This document shows, in pieces, positions 34,249-45,945 of a stretch of 64,000 bases of DNA (its first letter is position 1; every line of letters begins with the position of its first letter). This DNA comes from Drechslerella dactyloides (Eukaryota > Ascomycota > Orbiliomycetes > Orbiliales > Orbiliaceae): contig JAGTWJ010000010.1 in the NCBI GenBank assembly GCA_020064725.1, forward strand, positions 1,426,001 to 1,490,000. Direction: 5' to 3'. Below the pieces are notes generated by a model that did no database searches, was not told the origin of the DNA, and saw only the letters and a list, made by a program, of their open reading frames with translations. Both the position numbers and the translations under genes were made by a program.

Positions 34249-36684
34249 ATGAAACTATCATCCACAATGAATACGAAAGAGGTCAACAAGTCTGTTTGGA
34301 AGGCCCAGATCCAAGCTGCATTTGAGTTGGCGGGGTTGGCCACTTCCTTCAATTCCCAAACTAGCTCATTCTATGTCGCCCCTGCATCAACCGCCTCATT
34401 TACAGGCAGGATCGTCACTGATCCGAGCTCTGTCCCGGAAAGCGCAGCGACTACTGTGAAGGGCAGTCCAGAAGCTCAATTGAATCAGCAAGTTCTCGCC
34501 GTTGCAGATGCCCTCGTATCACCAAACGCGCCGTTCTACACTCCAACTGCCAATAAGCGATGCTTCCAGCTGGGCACCTATCTGGCCTACGTTGATCCAG
34601 GAGCACCCCAAGATATACAAGCATCGCAAGTTTGGCAAGCAAAGAAAGTTATTTATGACAAGGCGAAGTCCGCCTTGAATGATGAACTTGGAAATGCCAC
34701 CACCGCATATGGAGCTCTCAAGCCGCCTTCTACCCAGAGTTTTACTGACTACTGTAACATCACCTACCCGAACCGATTCCACTTGAAGGATCTCCAGGAT
34801 GCCGTTGACCAGGCAGCAGCAGACGTGTACCAATGGGAGCAAAAGGCACTGGGCCCACTCGGCTTACAACTACAGCAGAGTATGCGAGATCAGAGAGAGG
34901 GAACAGCGCACTATGCAAATGGCGATAGTGGTGCTTTTAGAATGCTCTGCAACTCGAGTTGGGAGCCATACTACTCGATCGACTCCAAGGCTTGGGATCT
35001 TATATATAGCAACTGGATGCAAATCACAACCAATAATGCATCAACCCGTGCCTCTGCTGCTTTCAAACTTGAAAACCAGTCATCTGAATTTTACTCGGAT
35101 TATGGGCTTGATGAAACCAAGTTTGACGCCAGCCTGTCTTTCGAAGACCCTTTCTTCTTCTTCGGGGAGGGTAGTTATACCTCTAGTGAAGAAAAATGGT
35201 CAATGTTTGAGAGTTCGCATTTCACGAGCATTGAAATCAGCATGACAAGCTGGGTGAAACCGGAAATTCTCACAATAACACCTGGTGACTGGCTTTCGGG
35301 CGACCCTGCAACAAACTATCCAAAGACTCTAGCATCGGCTCCAAGCAACATTCTCGATAATTTATACCCTTATGTTTCTCAAATAGCCGTTGCCTACGGA
35401 ATCGGGTTCGAGCTGAAGTTGGACGATGCCGCCTATCAGGAACTCAAGACTTTTCATGCAACGAAGCAATCTACCAAAGTGGTTGGCCTCTTAGGTTTCA
35501 TTTTTCGAGCTGAAGTCTCCAACGACAGTGAAGATATTAGCTCTTTTGATTCGTTCAGATTTGACGATTCAAGCAACACTGTGCACATAGTGCCTGATCA
35601 TAATATGGTCCCAACGCTCCTTGGAGTGATCGCTAACAAAGCCAAGGTAGCCACGGTGACTCCCTCGCCTGCACCTGGGGGAATCATTCACCCAAAGCTC
35701 ACCGAGAGAATCCTCCATCCAAGCCTTAGTGCATCAATCGAGTCACCGGTCGCACCACCGGATATCCCAAAGCTGTCAAATAGCTTTATCGCCGACTTTA
35801 ACGAATTTTTCCACAGTTTGCCGCCAGTTTATCAAAACCAAATAAAGCAAGGCATCCAAAGGGCATTAATAGAAGGCGATTCATCTTTCGACGAGCTAAA
35901 AGCAACTCTAAACAAAATTTTCAACACGACGCACAGCGAGGGCGAGAAATCTACTAGTAAAGTTACGTTTGAACAGCGCCTCGGGGCATCTTTTATATCA
36001 ATCATAGTTGAAAACCCTTTCTCTCCTTCGGGATTAGAGGGCATTGCGTCTGAGCCTCCAGCCATTCATTTGTCTGCGGATTCCGGTTCTCTGGTCAATT
36101 TTCTCACAGCACAGTTTGACGCCTTAGCAGTGTCAACCCAATCGCAGGATATCGCCAAGCATATCAAAACTCGAATGCTTATCGACAAAATGGCGAAACC
36201 AGTGTTGCAAAACTTTGCAAAGTTAGCGGATACAAAACTTACCTCCATCTCAGCTACACATACTCTAAATCTTAGCCGATTCGTTCATGACTTTATCCAC
36301 GAGAACGCCTCCACCCCGCGGATCGCACCTGAACTCTTTGTGTATCAACAGATAGCGGCAGGAGGCTGTGGTTTCCCAGCTTTTAATATGGCAACTGGCT
36401 GGGTTCGGTGGAATTTTGTTGTTGGTCCCTTTGCTACTCAAGCGAATAGTCTCTATTCTCTAGTAATCAACAATAACGCCGGTATACCCATCAATTTTGG
36501 CGCCATGTCGGTTACTTTGCCTAACGGTAATGTTGTAAACTCCAATAATGGAACACCGGCGGTCTGGTTGAGTGGCAACGCTACCCAGAATCCCCCGGGC
36601 GTATCTATCACTGTGGTATTAACCGCAACCCTTCCTCTTCCTCTCAATATTCCAGGACTTTCGTTCATTCTTGCCAGACTCTAA
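34249..36684 (+). CDS. large intronless orphan protein, 811 residues
   Basis: Single uninterrupted frame of 811 residues from ATG 34249 (MKLSSTMNTKE); an in-frame ATG at 34111 would add 46 residues but sits too close to the TATA box. No signal peptide or clear transmembrane segment. The N-terminal third is helical and polar (QLNQQVLAVADALVSPNAPF; a run of Ala/Asp/Gln helices). The middle has WEPYYSIDSKAWDLIYSNW and, after an Phe-rich patch (EDPFFFFGEGSY), ISMTSWVKPEILTI and VVGLLGFIFRAEV. A Pro-rich hinge follows near 35660, then a helical segment, and the C-terminus is beta-like and Asn/Gly-rich (GWVRWNFVVGPF..). I do not recognise a family. It is more AT-rich than neighbouring genes, lacks introns, and borders the relic-rich tract, which makes horizontal transfer or an accessory role possible but unproved. 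Confidence 0.8.
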   Translation: MKLSSTMNTKEVNKSVWKAQIQAAFELAGLATSFNSQTSSFYVAPASTASFTGRIVTDPSSVPESAATTVKGSPEAQLNQQVLAVADALVSPNAPFYTPTANKRCFQLGTYLAYVDPGAPQDIQASQVWQAKKVIYDKAKSALNDELGNATTAYGALKPPSTQSFTDYCNITYPNRFHLKDLQDAVDQAAADVYQWEQKALGPLGLQLQQSMRDQREGTAHYANGDSGAFRMLCNSSWEPYYSIDSKAWDLIYSNWMQITTNNASTRASAAFKLENQSSEFYSDYGLDETKFDASLSFEDPFFFFGEGSYTSSEEKWSMFESSHFTSIEISMTSWVKPEILTITPGDWLSGDPATNYPKTLASAPSNILDNLYPYVSQIAVAYGIGFELKLDDAAYQELKTFHATKQSTKVVGLLGFIFRAEVSNDSEDISSFDSFRFDDSSNTVHIVPDHNMVPTLLGVIANKAKVATVTPSPAPGGIIHPKLTERILHPSLSASIESPVAPPDIPKLSNSFIADFNEFFHSLPPVYQNQIKQGIQRALIEGDSSFDELKATLNKIFNTTHSEGEKSTSKVTFEQRLGASFISIIVENPFSPSGLEGIASEPPAIHLSADSGSLVNFLTAQFDALAVSTQSQDIAKHIKTRMLIDKMAKPVLQNFAKLADTKLTSISATHTLNLSRFVHDFIHENASTPRIAPELFVYQQIAAGGCGFPAFNMATGWVRWNFVVGPFATQANSLYSLVINNNAGIPINFGAMSVTLPNGNVVNSNNGTPAVWLSGNATQNPPGVSITVVLTATLPLPLNIPGLSFILARL

Positions 36685-38770
36685 TGGAAGAGAAGGGGAG
36701 TCGATTAGCATAGGCTAAATTACATCATTTGGTGCCTCAGGACCTTTCTGAAGTTGTCCTTCTTGTACTTCTTCTGAAGAATGTCACTTCGTCAATTTCA
36801 ACAATTGGCTCATGTTACATATGCTTGCTGATTGCTTTCTTTTCTTGCTTTCCTTTTGATCTTCAACACGATCCGTAAGTCACTTCAGAAGAGGGGTGGG
36901 TAGGAGAGAGAGAGCAGGGGCCTGAATGGAGGGGTTGTTTATTGTTTACTTGCTTGCTTGACTGTCTGACTGTCTGCCAGCGTGCGGGCTTGATTAGTAG
37001 AGCCAATATATATATTATAAGGGAGAAACACATACATACTCTCCTAAGGTTAGGGCTAATATTTAAAAAAATAATAATCCACTCAGCCGGCCGAGACAAC
37101 TTATAAAATAAAAAATTAAATAAAAAATTAAATGTTAAATAAATCCAGTCGGCCAGCCAAGACAATTTAAAGAAATAATTAATAACTTATATAGATAGAA
37201 AGGGTTAAAGTTGATCAGGTACACCCGTACAAATAAATACTACCATCCTTAGCCAGCTCGAGCAAAATATCATCGGGCCTGACTAAGGTGTTTTAGGACT
37301 TAGCGCAGAAAGTTGAAAGCTACCTAAATAGGGAATCACAAGGTCATTAAGTACTTAAGTATATGTGTAGTAATGTCATAAGGTAGTAAGCACACAAGTA
37401 TCATGCAACTGTCTTTCAACCCGCCGCCGCGCCGCAGTTCACGTGTGCACGCCCAGCTGCTGATCCGGAGAAAGTTCCTGCCTGGCTTCGAGGCTAGAAA
37501 GTTCCATGCCTGTGTAACTGGCATTAACATGCATACTTTTACCCTCCGTGGGAGAAAGTGGGGAGCACATCCAACTGTATGCTTTGATGTCATTGCAACG
37601 ATCGATACCCATTAGCTTCGAGACCAGGCATTAGAGGGCAAGGCGGACGATACCCGCCAGGAATACTGTTGTTGTACCACGCACGTATGTACTTAGACCT
37701 ACAGCGCCTGGCTTCGAAGCTAAGACCTTGGGCGTCATTCTTAAAACGGTGCTGCATGCAGCTAACTTTTACTCCACATGAGCTAACCGAGCTCGATCAA
37801 ATTAGCATGCACTTAGTCATTTTCTAGCTAGGATGTATTCTCTGAAATGGTAGCTGCTACCCAAATCTTGATTATTTGAAGCTCGGCATCGCCAGCATTT
37901 ATAAAACCACATTACTACATACAACAAACGCTTGCCAATAAACTCGACGGCAGCAAAACAACAGAGCTAGAGCCCTCATAACATTCGCAGTGCAACGTCC
38001 CTCGCAGGACACTTTGGGTATTTCTAGGCCAACAAGATAACCTGTCTGTTAGAAATACATGGTATGGTATGGTATGGTATAGAGACAGAGATAGTAAGGA
38101 CGGGCAACGGTGAAAGGATAAACGCCAATCTAGGCGGTCGAGCGAGCGATATGAAGCGTGGAGAATTATAAAGGCGCGTAAGTATGAGTCTGCGGTGCGA
38201 AGGGACCAGCAGATAGGCAGGCACACAGATGAACAGACAGATATAAGATGAGATAGGTCGTTCACCGAGATTCTGCTCCGACCAGGAAAAAAAAAAAAAA
38301 AAAAAGAGGAAAAAAGGAAACCCCTCATTAAGATAGTTCGATTGGTACCGAATTCCAGAATTCGAAACAGCAAACTTGTAGATGGGCCCAGCGGGGTGGT
38401 GGACGCGGAAGCAGTCGATCAAAAGAAAAACGGGGCGCTAGACTAAAGACGCACGCGGGAAAATCTTCGCTGACGGTGAAAGATCAATTGCTGCAAAAGA
38501 AAAAGTCGCTAAGAGATAGCTTTTCAACGAAGGCTAGAATCGATAGTGGCAGATAGCGAAAGTCCAGACGGCGGTGATCTAGATCTAGGTACCAGCGAAA
38601 CGAGAGGGCTGTCTATGGTACACCTTTTTTCTTCTTCTTCTTCTGGCAGGGGCGGGTTGGCCCTAATAATACAGTCGCGCGGATGGGGTATATAGTAAGT
38701 GACGCTTGTGCCGGCCGTTAGATCATTGTTTCGCGATCGATCAATCGATCGGGAAGAGGGCGCTCTGAGG
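36685..38770. other. AT-rich intergenic with degenerate tandem repeat and microsatellites
   Basis: No gene supported. Diverged direct repeats lie near 37079-37169. A GGTAT pentamer repeat is at 38062-38080 and an A homopolymer at 38286-38305. The 3' UTR of the rhodopsin-family gene probably occupies the right end. Confidence 0.5.
37079..37169. repeat. diverged direct repeat with transition-type differences
   Basis: Two copies of a 20-26 bp unit about 65 bp apart: CAGCCGGCCGAGACAACTTA (within 37084-37104) and CGGCCAGCCAAGACAATTTA (within 37149-37169). All four differences in this core are transitions (A/G, G/A, G/A, C/T), and AAATTAAATAAAAAATT filler lies between. Confidence 0.45.
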
Positions 38771-40663
38771 TTAGATGAAGGATGGAGGCTTCTGGACAGA
38801 ATCCAGTCGCGGGTTCCATCTTGTGTCCGATCGTGATTCTGGGCGGTAGGTATACTCGGACGGCGAGTTCTCGCTCGCTCTGAGGGATCTCGAGTCGTTG
38901 TCAGAGTCGACGTAGGTGATCTCGTAGTCATGACCGTAGTTGCCCTCGCTGGGTCGGAACGGGCGGGAGTAGTGGGTGAATTGCGGGTCTAGAAAACGGC
39001 CACGGGTAAGCATTTTGAATACTGAGAGAGTGGGTGAGGTGAGTGTAACTTACCATCGTCGTCCTCGATGATAGTTGCTTCGAGATCGAGATCTGTCTTG
39101 GTGTTGGACGTCACGGTAACGGAGGTCGTGACCGTCAATTCGACACTGCCATCCTTCCCGATGACTTCGCGCTTTCCACTCGCAATCTTGGCTTTCGCGC
39201 TTTCCACTGTATTGCCGCCCGATCGGCCGGACCGCCCGGACTGGTTCGTTCGGCTGCGGTTGGTCATACCAGACCTCTCCGACCCGTGTACGAACAGGGC
39301 TTTAATCGCTGGGACGCACGATGCGATAATTCCAATGTTGACTTCAAGGAGACTCCAGGTTCCCGACAGGTTCTTGGCATTAGTGTAAGTGACGTCGCCG
39401 TTGGTTGAGTTTGTGACTTCGCTTGCGAGGATGATGCGGTTGACCGAGGCGATACAGGCGAAGAGGCCAAGGGAGAAGATGCCGATAACACCCAATCTTG
39501 AGCGCAGGGGAAGCTTAAGTTTCCAGATAACCGGGACAGGGAGGAGTCTGTTGCAATTTACTTCAATTAGGCGACCGTCTTGATGGTTAACAAATTAGTA
39601 TGTGGGCAAGACTTACAAGACAATCACGTCCGTGATGATGATCAAGATACCGCCGGCGATGAAGCTCGCGGACCGGTCAATGCATTTTGCGCCGATAGGA
39701 TCGTTCCAGTATGCGATAGGCTTGCACTGGAAGATGATGGTGCCCAACGATACGCTTACGCATGCAATGTTTACGAAGAAGAACGCTATCACTGCATTGC
39801 GGAACATCAAATGGGCTTTGACGGCTGACGAGCGGGGCGGTACCAGAGACCAGTAGAAGATCAACAGGGAATTCCGGACGAGAAAGAGAGCGACAGGATA
39901 GAGGATTTCGCATAGCCAGAGCCACTGTCAAAATTGCGTTAGCAGATTAGCGGTGTAAAAGAGCGTTCGTTCGAGGACACTATCGCATACCAGAAGATAC
40001 ATCTTGAACTCGTTATAACTGAGGTCCCATTGATGAAGTGTGCCTTTGCCGACTCTCTCATCGGAACCTTTGCCGTAATGTTAGCTAAGCCTGTATCGAT
40101 GCATATCGGATCGAAGGTTACTTACCAAGGGCGAAGGCAGCCCCAAGGAGGACGGAGACAATCTAAAATCCACCACTCGTTAGGATTCATCCGAATTGAA
40201 AAGCGATGCGAACTGAACCGCAAAGTTTCATAATCTGACATACAATCGCGGGAATCATAGCCCAGTCTTCCGGGCGAATCTTCTTGGTCACAAAATGGCG
40301 ACTGTATAGTCTCACTATCACGAATGCGACAGATACAGCTGTCATGGTGATATATGTCGTCACATTTTGGAAGCTGACGTTGTCATGCGGGACTTGCTCC
40401 AGAACCAGTTTGAGAGCCTGCAAGGCAAGTCCCGGTCCGAACGGCGCGCCACCACTCGCTGCGAGTACCGGTCCTAGGAGGGTTGTAAGATTGACGGGCG
40501 AGTTCGGTGCAAGTAGCAGGTCGACAGTTTGTGCCATTGTCGTGTTATGGTATGGTCCGAGAGCCTGTGCGAGGAAACCCAGTCGCAGCAGATCATTGTA
40601 GTCGGATTCCGAGAGACCTAGAGGAAACCCGGTCGGATTACCGGTCCGGTTTGCTGCGCTCAT
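38771..40663 (-). CDS. fungal rhodopsin-family (PTH11/SAT4-like) integral membrane protein
   Basis: Seven-helix plasma-membrane protein of the fungal rhodopsin-domain family, often proposed as a receptor. Six exons: 40663-40244, 40162-40126, 40067-39991, 39924-39617, 39547-39054, 38988-38771, all with GT..AG introns and matching phases, giving 517 residues. The N-terminus (about 110 residues) is extracellular-like with several N-glycosylation sequons and no CFEM cysteines. Family signatures are ITMTAVSVAFVIVRLYSRHF, KKIRPEDWAMIPAI, GKGTLHQWDLSYNEFKMYLLWLWLCE split over exon junctions (read in pieces), and KAHLMFRNAVIAFFFVNIA. The C-terminal tail (exons 5-6) is cytoplasmic, Ser/Asp/Arg-rich and contains RSGRSGRSGG and YRPESRSD. 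The 37-bp second exon is easy to miss in automated annotation. Confidence 0.88.
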
Positions 40664-43026
40664 CGTTGGCTGACGTCGAGAAGATACGCTTTTGTTGAGG
40701 TGTAGGATGTCCTCGATCGCAGGGTCGCAACTCGATCAAAGCCGTTCGTCGGCCTGTCCCTTGTGACCTGCTTGCAACTGCATGTGCCAAAGTGAATCCT
40801 CTGGAGAGGTTCCAAAATTATATTAGATGACAGTGTCGGTGGAGTAGAAAGATGGTCAGGTGCAAACGAAGGTAATTTCGTACTCTCAGAGATGTTCCGG
40901 TTGTTCTAAATGAGAGACAGGTTGCACCCACAGCTGGAAAGGAACGGCACGCCGCGAAGGTTTAAAAGGACGGCAAGAGAAAGAGAGAGAGACGGGAGGG
41001 TGTCAACGGAAATACATCTCCAACGGTATTGTTTCACCTGTAGCGGGCAGGTATTTATAAGATGTGAGGCGGACGCTACCGACGACAAAGTCTTCCACCA
41101 GTCAAGGGAGGCGAGCCCGCTCGAGCTGCTGAGAACCCTTGATATAAGCTATCTGTCGAGACCCAGAAACGGTCGTGGGGAATCTGCCATTGGATAGGAG
41201 TCGACGCGCCGCCTAGGACCCAGGCTGGAAGCGTATCCACAGCGGGTGGAGAGATTGTCTGCAGCCCTGCTCGCTGCAGCAGTAGGTCATTCCTATAATG
41301 AATGGCCATGGAAGCCGGCCGCCGTTCGCCTTCTATTCATCTTTTAAAATTCTCGTCAATTTCCTACAATCGAGCGAGGGCAGGCAAACAGGGCCGGGCG
41401 AGCTTCTGATTAGCGGAGGCTGTGAGACCTGAACCGAATGTGTTGACAGGTCGTCGGCGCACGCCAGCCAGTCGTTGCGCCAAGCCCCCGGCGGCCGGGC
41501 CTTTGGTGGAGCCAATCACGCCGGAACGCGGGCAGGCCAGCTGCAGGCCGACTCCGCCTCATGGCGGACTCGCCCGACCCGAGGATTCGATCCCAGCCTG
41601 CTGATATGGACGGTGAGCTTTCAATATAACCTGCGCTTGGGCCGCGAAGTATGATGTCCGTGTGCATGATAATGATGCCCGAGCAGCCGTGCCGCTGCTC
41701 TGTGGCCCTTGTCCTGGCACCCTGTGGAAACGTTCTGGATCCGATTCGACGCTCGACCGGGCATCCCACCTCGGCGGGTCTGCGATACGAGGTGCGATTC
41801 AGACAGAGTTTGTGATATCACTCTGGGGGTCGCACCATCGTTCGCAAACTGCCCATCGCATCACCCGACCTGTAGACAATCAGCAGCTGTGTAGGACGCA
41901 AACCGCTGTGCAGATGCATCTGTTGTTGGAGGGGACAAACCGCGCCTATGCAGCTTGCTTTGGCTGCACACCATCCGGACGAGCTCTAGCTTGCCAATCG
42001 CGCGCATCGGGGTCGGCGATAGGGCCTAGCCGGATGGATTTGCCGTCGCCATTCCCTGCCCACCTGCTCTCCCAGGAAGGCTATACAATAATAGCTAAGC
42101 ACTGGATCAGCAGCAAGGATTTTGGCCTCCGGATCAGAGCTCATGTAGTTAAAACCAGCCCTGCTGAAAGAATTTCGTACTTGGGAGGCAGGAGAGCCCG
42201 CCCTTGTGCAACAGCGTTCTCGCTTGATATCTCGGTTACGGATATCGATTGGACGTCGTCGCAGATTTGCCTGTCGCACTGCGGGATTATCTCGGCCAGC
42301 GGTGTTCGAGGAAAGCCCCTTATCGTCGAGAATACAATGCCCACCATCTCCTGATCCGGCCGGCTGAGTGTCCCGAGGCGGTGGAACACCCATACACCAG
42401 AGGCAGAATTTAAATGTGATATGATGGGCATTCGCTCGGTCTCGGTCTCTGTCGCTCGCTTGGCTTGCAACGTGAGCGTCACGATGAGTAAACGGCATCC
42501 TGGCGTGCATGCCGTTATAATTATATTGGGCGTGCCGCTCGCTGATTCGAGACCTCACTTGCATGCGAATCCCTGCGACAAGCCACAATCTAGCTCGCGC
42601 AGGTGGGAGCAGGTCATATCAGCTGGGAGCAAATCAAATGAAGAAGTCCGCGAGAACGCATACGTACCGCCTTCCGGAGCCGAGGGCTTGGGATGATTAC
42701 AGATGATGCATCTGCATTACCTGCAGGTCTTCTGCTGAATGCTGTTGGTGGTTGTGTCGCGCTCAGACCGTGATGTGATGTCAGGGCCGCAACACACTCT
42801 ACCCAGCACGCGTCGAGGTTGCTTTGCGTGGGGACGTGTATTGCTGCCCCTTGCATCCTCACCCATAACGTTACGCCCTCTTCATCCTCATCGGTCCTCG
42901 CCATCCAATACTCTCTCTCTCTTTCTCAGATCCCGTTGCTGAACGTGCATTCTCTCCCTATCAGGTGCTGCTGAGCCAGATTCCCCCTAGGTCATAGCGA
43001 CTGCGACAGTTGGGGTATAGTTAGAC
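40664..43026. other. intergenic, no supported gene
   Basis: A 230-codon plus-strand open frame at 41662-42354 has no domain, signal or composition suggesting a protein, and both strands are equally open there. Nothing else is seen. Confidence 0.5.
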
Positions 43027-45231
43027 ATGGACGAGGATCCTCAAGCTGCTTCAGCTTCAGCAGCTCCGAAGAGAGCCAGGAAGCAAACATCACCGGATGT
43101 AGATGTCCCCATCAAGCTTGATGAGTCCCTTTCACCAAACTCGAAGCGACGAAAGATCATTTTAGGCAGGGCTGCGCTTGATGAAGCAAGCCCGGAAGCC
43201 GACGGAGGTGCATCCGCAAACGGATCCCCCAACGCTGCATCTCACGATGCTGCAGGTTCTTCTAGCGAGAAGTTCCCACGATTGCCGATGGAGATCTGGC
43301 TGAACATCTTCGGCTTTATTCCTGTAGGTAGCCCCTTACAGCACAGCCAGGTCGGCAGCTCTCGCTTCCCGTGTCTCGTATCGTGCTGACCTGGGTTTGC
43401 CGTAGCGACGTGACACGGCAACCATCAGTGCGGTCAGCCGTGTCTCCAAGGCCTTCCATCAAGCGGCCAGTCCGCTGCTGTACAGGGAACTCGTGGCAAC
43501 GGCTCCTTCTCGAGGCAACATTGGGGGTTTTATCAAGCAAATTGAACCCTTTCTTTCCATCAGACAGCTCAAGGAACTTCATCCGATCAAGCGGCTAGCA
43601 GGACAGAATCGGGAATATCCTACTGTCGCCGACGAGAACGCTGTGCCATACTGTGCACTGCACTTGAAACGCTTGCTTGTAGGATGGAGCAATCCTGGCG
43701 ACGAGCATGTAGGCAATCTCGGCTTATATCTTGAAAGGCTACTCGCGAATGCTACCAACATTGATACCCTATTGTGAGTGCCGTCTCCGAATCTGGAACT
43801 CTTCGGGGGGGCCCATCCTGATACTCGGAATACGCAGGTGGATCGACGGCTTTATCAATCTGACCCCCGAGATTGGCGCACGAATTGCCTCGCTGAAACT
43901 GAAGGCGTTCGCCTTTAGCTTCTGCATCCCGCCTGATCAATATGAGCCGCCTTTTCTACGGGACATCAAGAACCTTACCTATCTGGACATCTATCTCCAA
44001 AAGAGTCACACCAATCCCAATGCAGTTCGGGAACTGATACTGGGGTCTCATGAGACTCTTGAAACTCTCATCTACGAGGAGGGGTCATGCCCTGAAGATG
44101 CCATAGTTTCCCTTGACGGGTTGCTAAGTGACGGCGGCAAAACCATCTCGCTCAAGAGGCTAACCCATCTGTGCATTCGTCCGAGCTCCCTTACAAAGGC
44201 AGATGCGAGACGACTATTGGATGCGATCGATTTTGCGCAGCTGACCTATCTCGAATTCTCGACTACAGGAACGGAGATCCGCTCATCTGATTTTGATGAT
44301 GATGATGATGAGGAGGAGGAGTTCACTCCGCATGAGCCACGTGATTCGAGCCACCAAGTTCTCTTCCAGGAGCTTCACAAAAAGTACGTTCAAGGCACTG
44401 GATCCGAGAGGCTCGCCTTGAAGACCTTCAGATGCCGGTCGAACTTTGCAGTAAATCCAGACAAGGATTTCCTTTCGCTTTTATCCTCCTTTGATACGCT
44501 CGAAACCTTCATCTTCGAGCAGACCGGTCACCAACAAGTGATGACTCGCTCGAAACGCACACTTGAAGATCCTGATGCCCTCATTCAGGCGATTCGGGGG
44601 CACCATAACCTCCGCTGGCTTGGGATTAACGTCAGCTCGATAATCAAAGGTTGCTGGGAGATCAGCACCGTCAACCTCGTCAAGATCCGGGACGCGTTTC
44701 CAAAGCTTCGGCATCTTTCCTGCGTGGGCTCGAATGCAGAGCCTGTAAGTGATCCCCGACCGGTATGCTCTTATGCGCTCCCGCTCACAAAATTTACTGT
44801 AGAGAGAATTTGGTGGCACCCTCGCTACGTTTCCGAACCTCAGCTGCTATCACTATCCGGACTCTAGGTGGACGAACCAGCCCACCATTCTAGGGATAAT
44901 TCTACAGCCTTTCCTCACAAACCTTGCGGAGGAGTCTTCGGGCGATAAATATCAAGCGTGGGAGCACAAGTATAATTTATCCATGGTCGTCATCAATGAC
45001 ACCAAGTACGAGGTCGCATCTACTTTCCCGAAGACTCGGAAGGGGAAAGGTCGCAAGCAACCAGTCGGAACTTTCTCTTACGATGGTCGTACTGTTTGCT
45101 ATAGGCCTCTACCATTGGGCGATGTTTACGATGGTGGCCATGCGAACTTCTTCTTCATGATGCCGCAGGAATGGCGGGTTCGCAACTACAATAGCACGAA
45201 GTCAGATTGGCTCCAGGGGATCAAGTTTTAG
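43027..45231 (+). CDS. F-box protein with degenerate leucine-rich repeats
   Basis: Likely substrate adaptor of an SCF ubiquitin ligase. Four exons: 43027-43323, 43406-43773, 43838-44744, 44803-45231; phases match and the total is 666 residues. Residues 1-85 are Ala/Ser-rich and basic with an SPNSKRRK nuclear-localisation-like patch. The F-box is at about 86-130: FPRLPMEIWLNIFGFIP, interrupted by intron 1, then ATISAVSRVSKAFHQAASPL. Downstream are degenerate leucine-rich units (LETLIYEEG, LKRLTHLCI, LTYLEFS, LETFIFEQ, LRWLGINV, LRHLSCVG) and an acidic run (DDDDDEEEE). The last exon holds a compact C-terminal region ending DWLQGIKF. The target substrate is unknown. Confidence 0.88.
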
Positions 45232-45945
45232 CAAAGCTGATGATCCTGATGCTGGAAGCCACAATTTCACCTTGCATTGTAGACGGAAAGCTAGAGCGGT
45301 GGTCGGCGGCAGGGCTCGCTTCTGAATGATGTATGGGAGATAAAGGGATCTTCAGGGACAAAGTGGTCGCACGGATGGGATACGAGGGAGAGCTGCTGAG
45401 CTATGTAGAGTTTTCCTTCTATATCGTGATCAGCTTTGTTTCTGTCGTTGAAAACGCCAATTATTGTATCGACGAATGAAGGCTAGGTGTTTTGGCCTTC
45501 CGCTGTAGTTGTATATTCCTAAGATTTGGCAATTACGCCGGTGCATCTATATTACCCGGATGTCCAAACTGGAAGTGAATGACAGCGACCCCTCTCGAAC
45601 TGCTAGCACGCTGTCATGTTGTGCAACCTTGCCGCGGTGCCACACTAACCTGTTCTAGAAGTCCCACACATTAAGCGTTGTCAAGGAGCAGAACGTATAC
45701 GCGTATCTCTCAACAGCGAGTCTCGGCGTCTGCCCCGAGACTACGCAAATAGAGTTTTCAAATCCGAACACGCACCACTGATGCCTTTAACGAGAGTTAA
45801 TTCTGGCCGGCCCCCCTTAATCTCGCAGCATCATCATCATCATCATCATCATATCCCATAATCGCCAAAGGTCAATCGGATCCGCGGATTCACCCGGCGC
45901 TACAGCGATAGCTATCAATCAGTCTAAACGGCCACAATTGCACAT
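45232..45945. other. intergenic with CAT microsatellite
   Basis: Spacer between the F-box gene and the first single-pass membrane gene. A (CAT)8 run lies at about 45829-45852, about 95 bp before the next start codon. No gene supported. Confidence 0.5.

Noticed and set aside
41662..42588. 230-codon plus frame and 200-codon minus frame
   Set aside because: Overlap each other, no recognisable motifs or hydrophobic pattern, no promoter or splice support.
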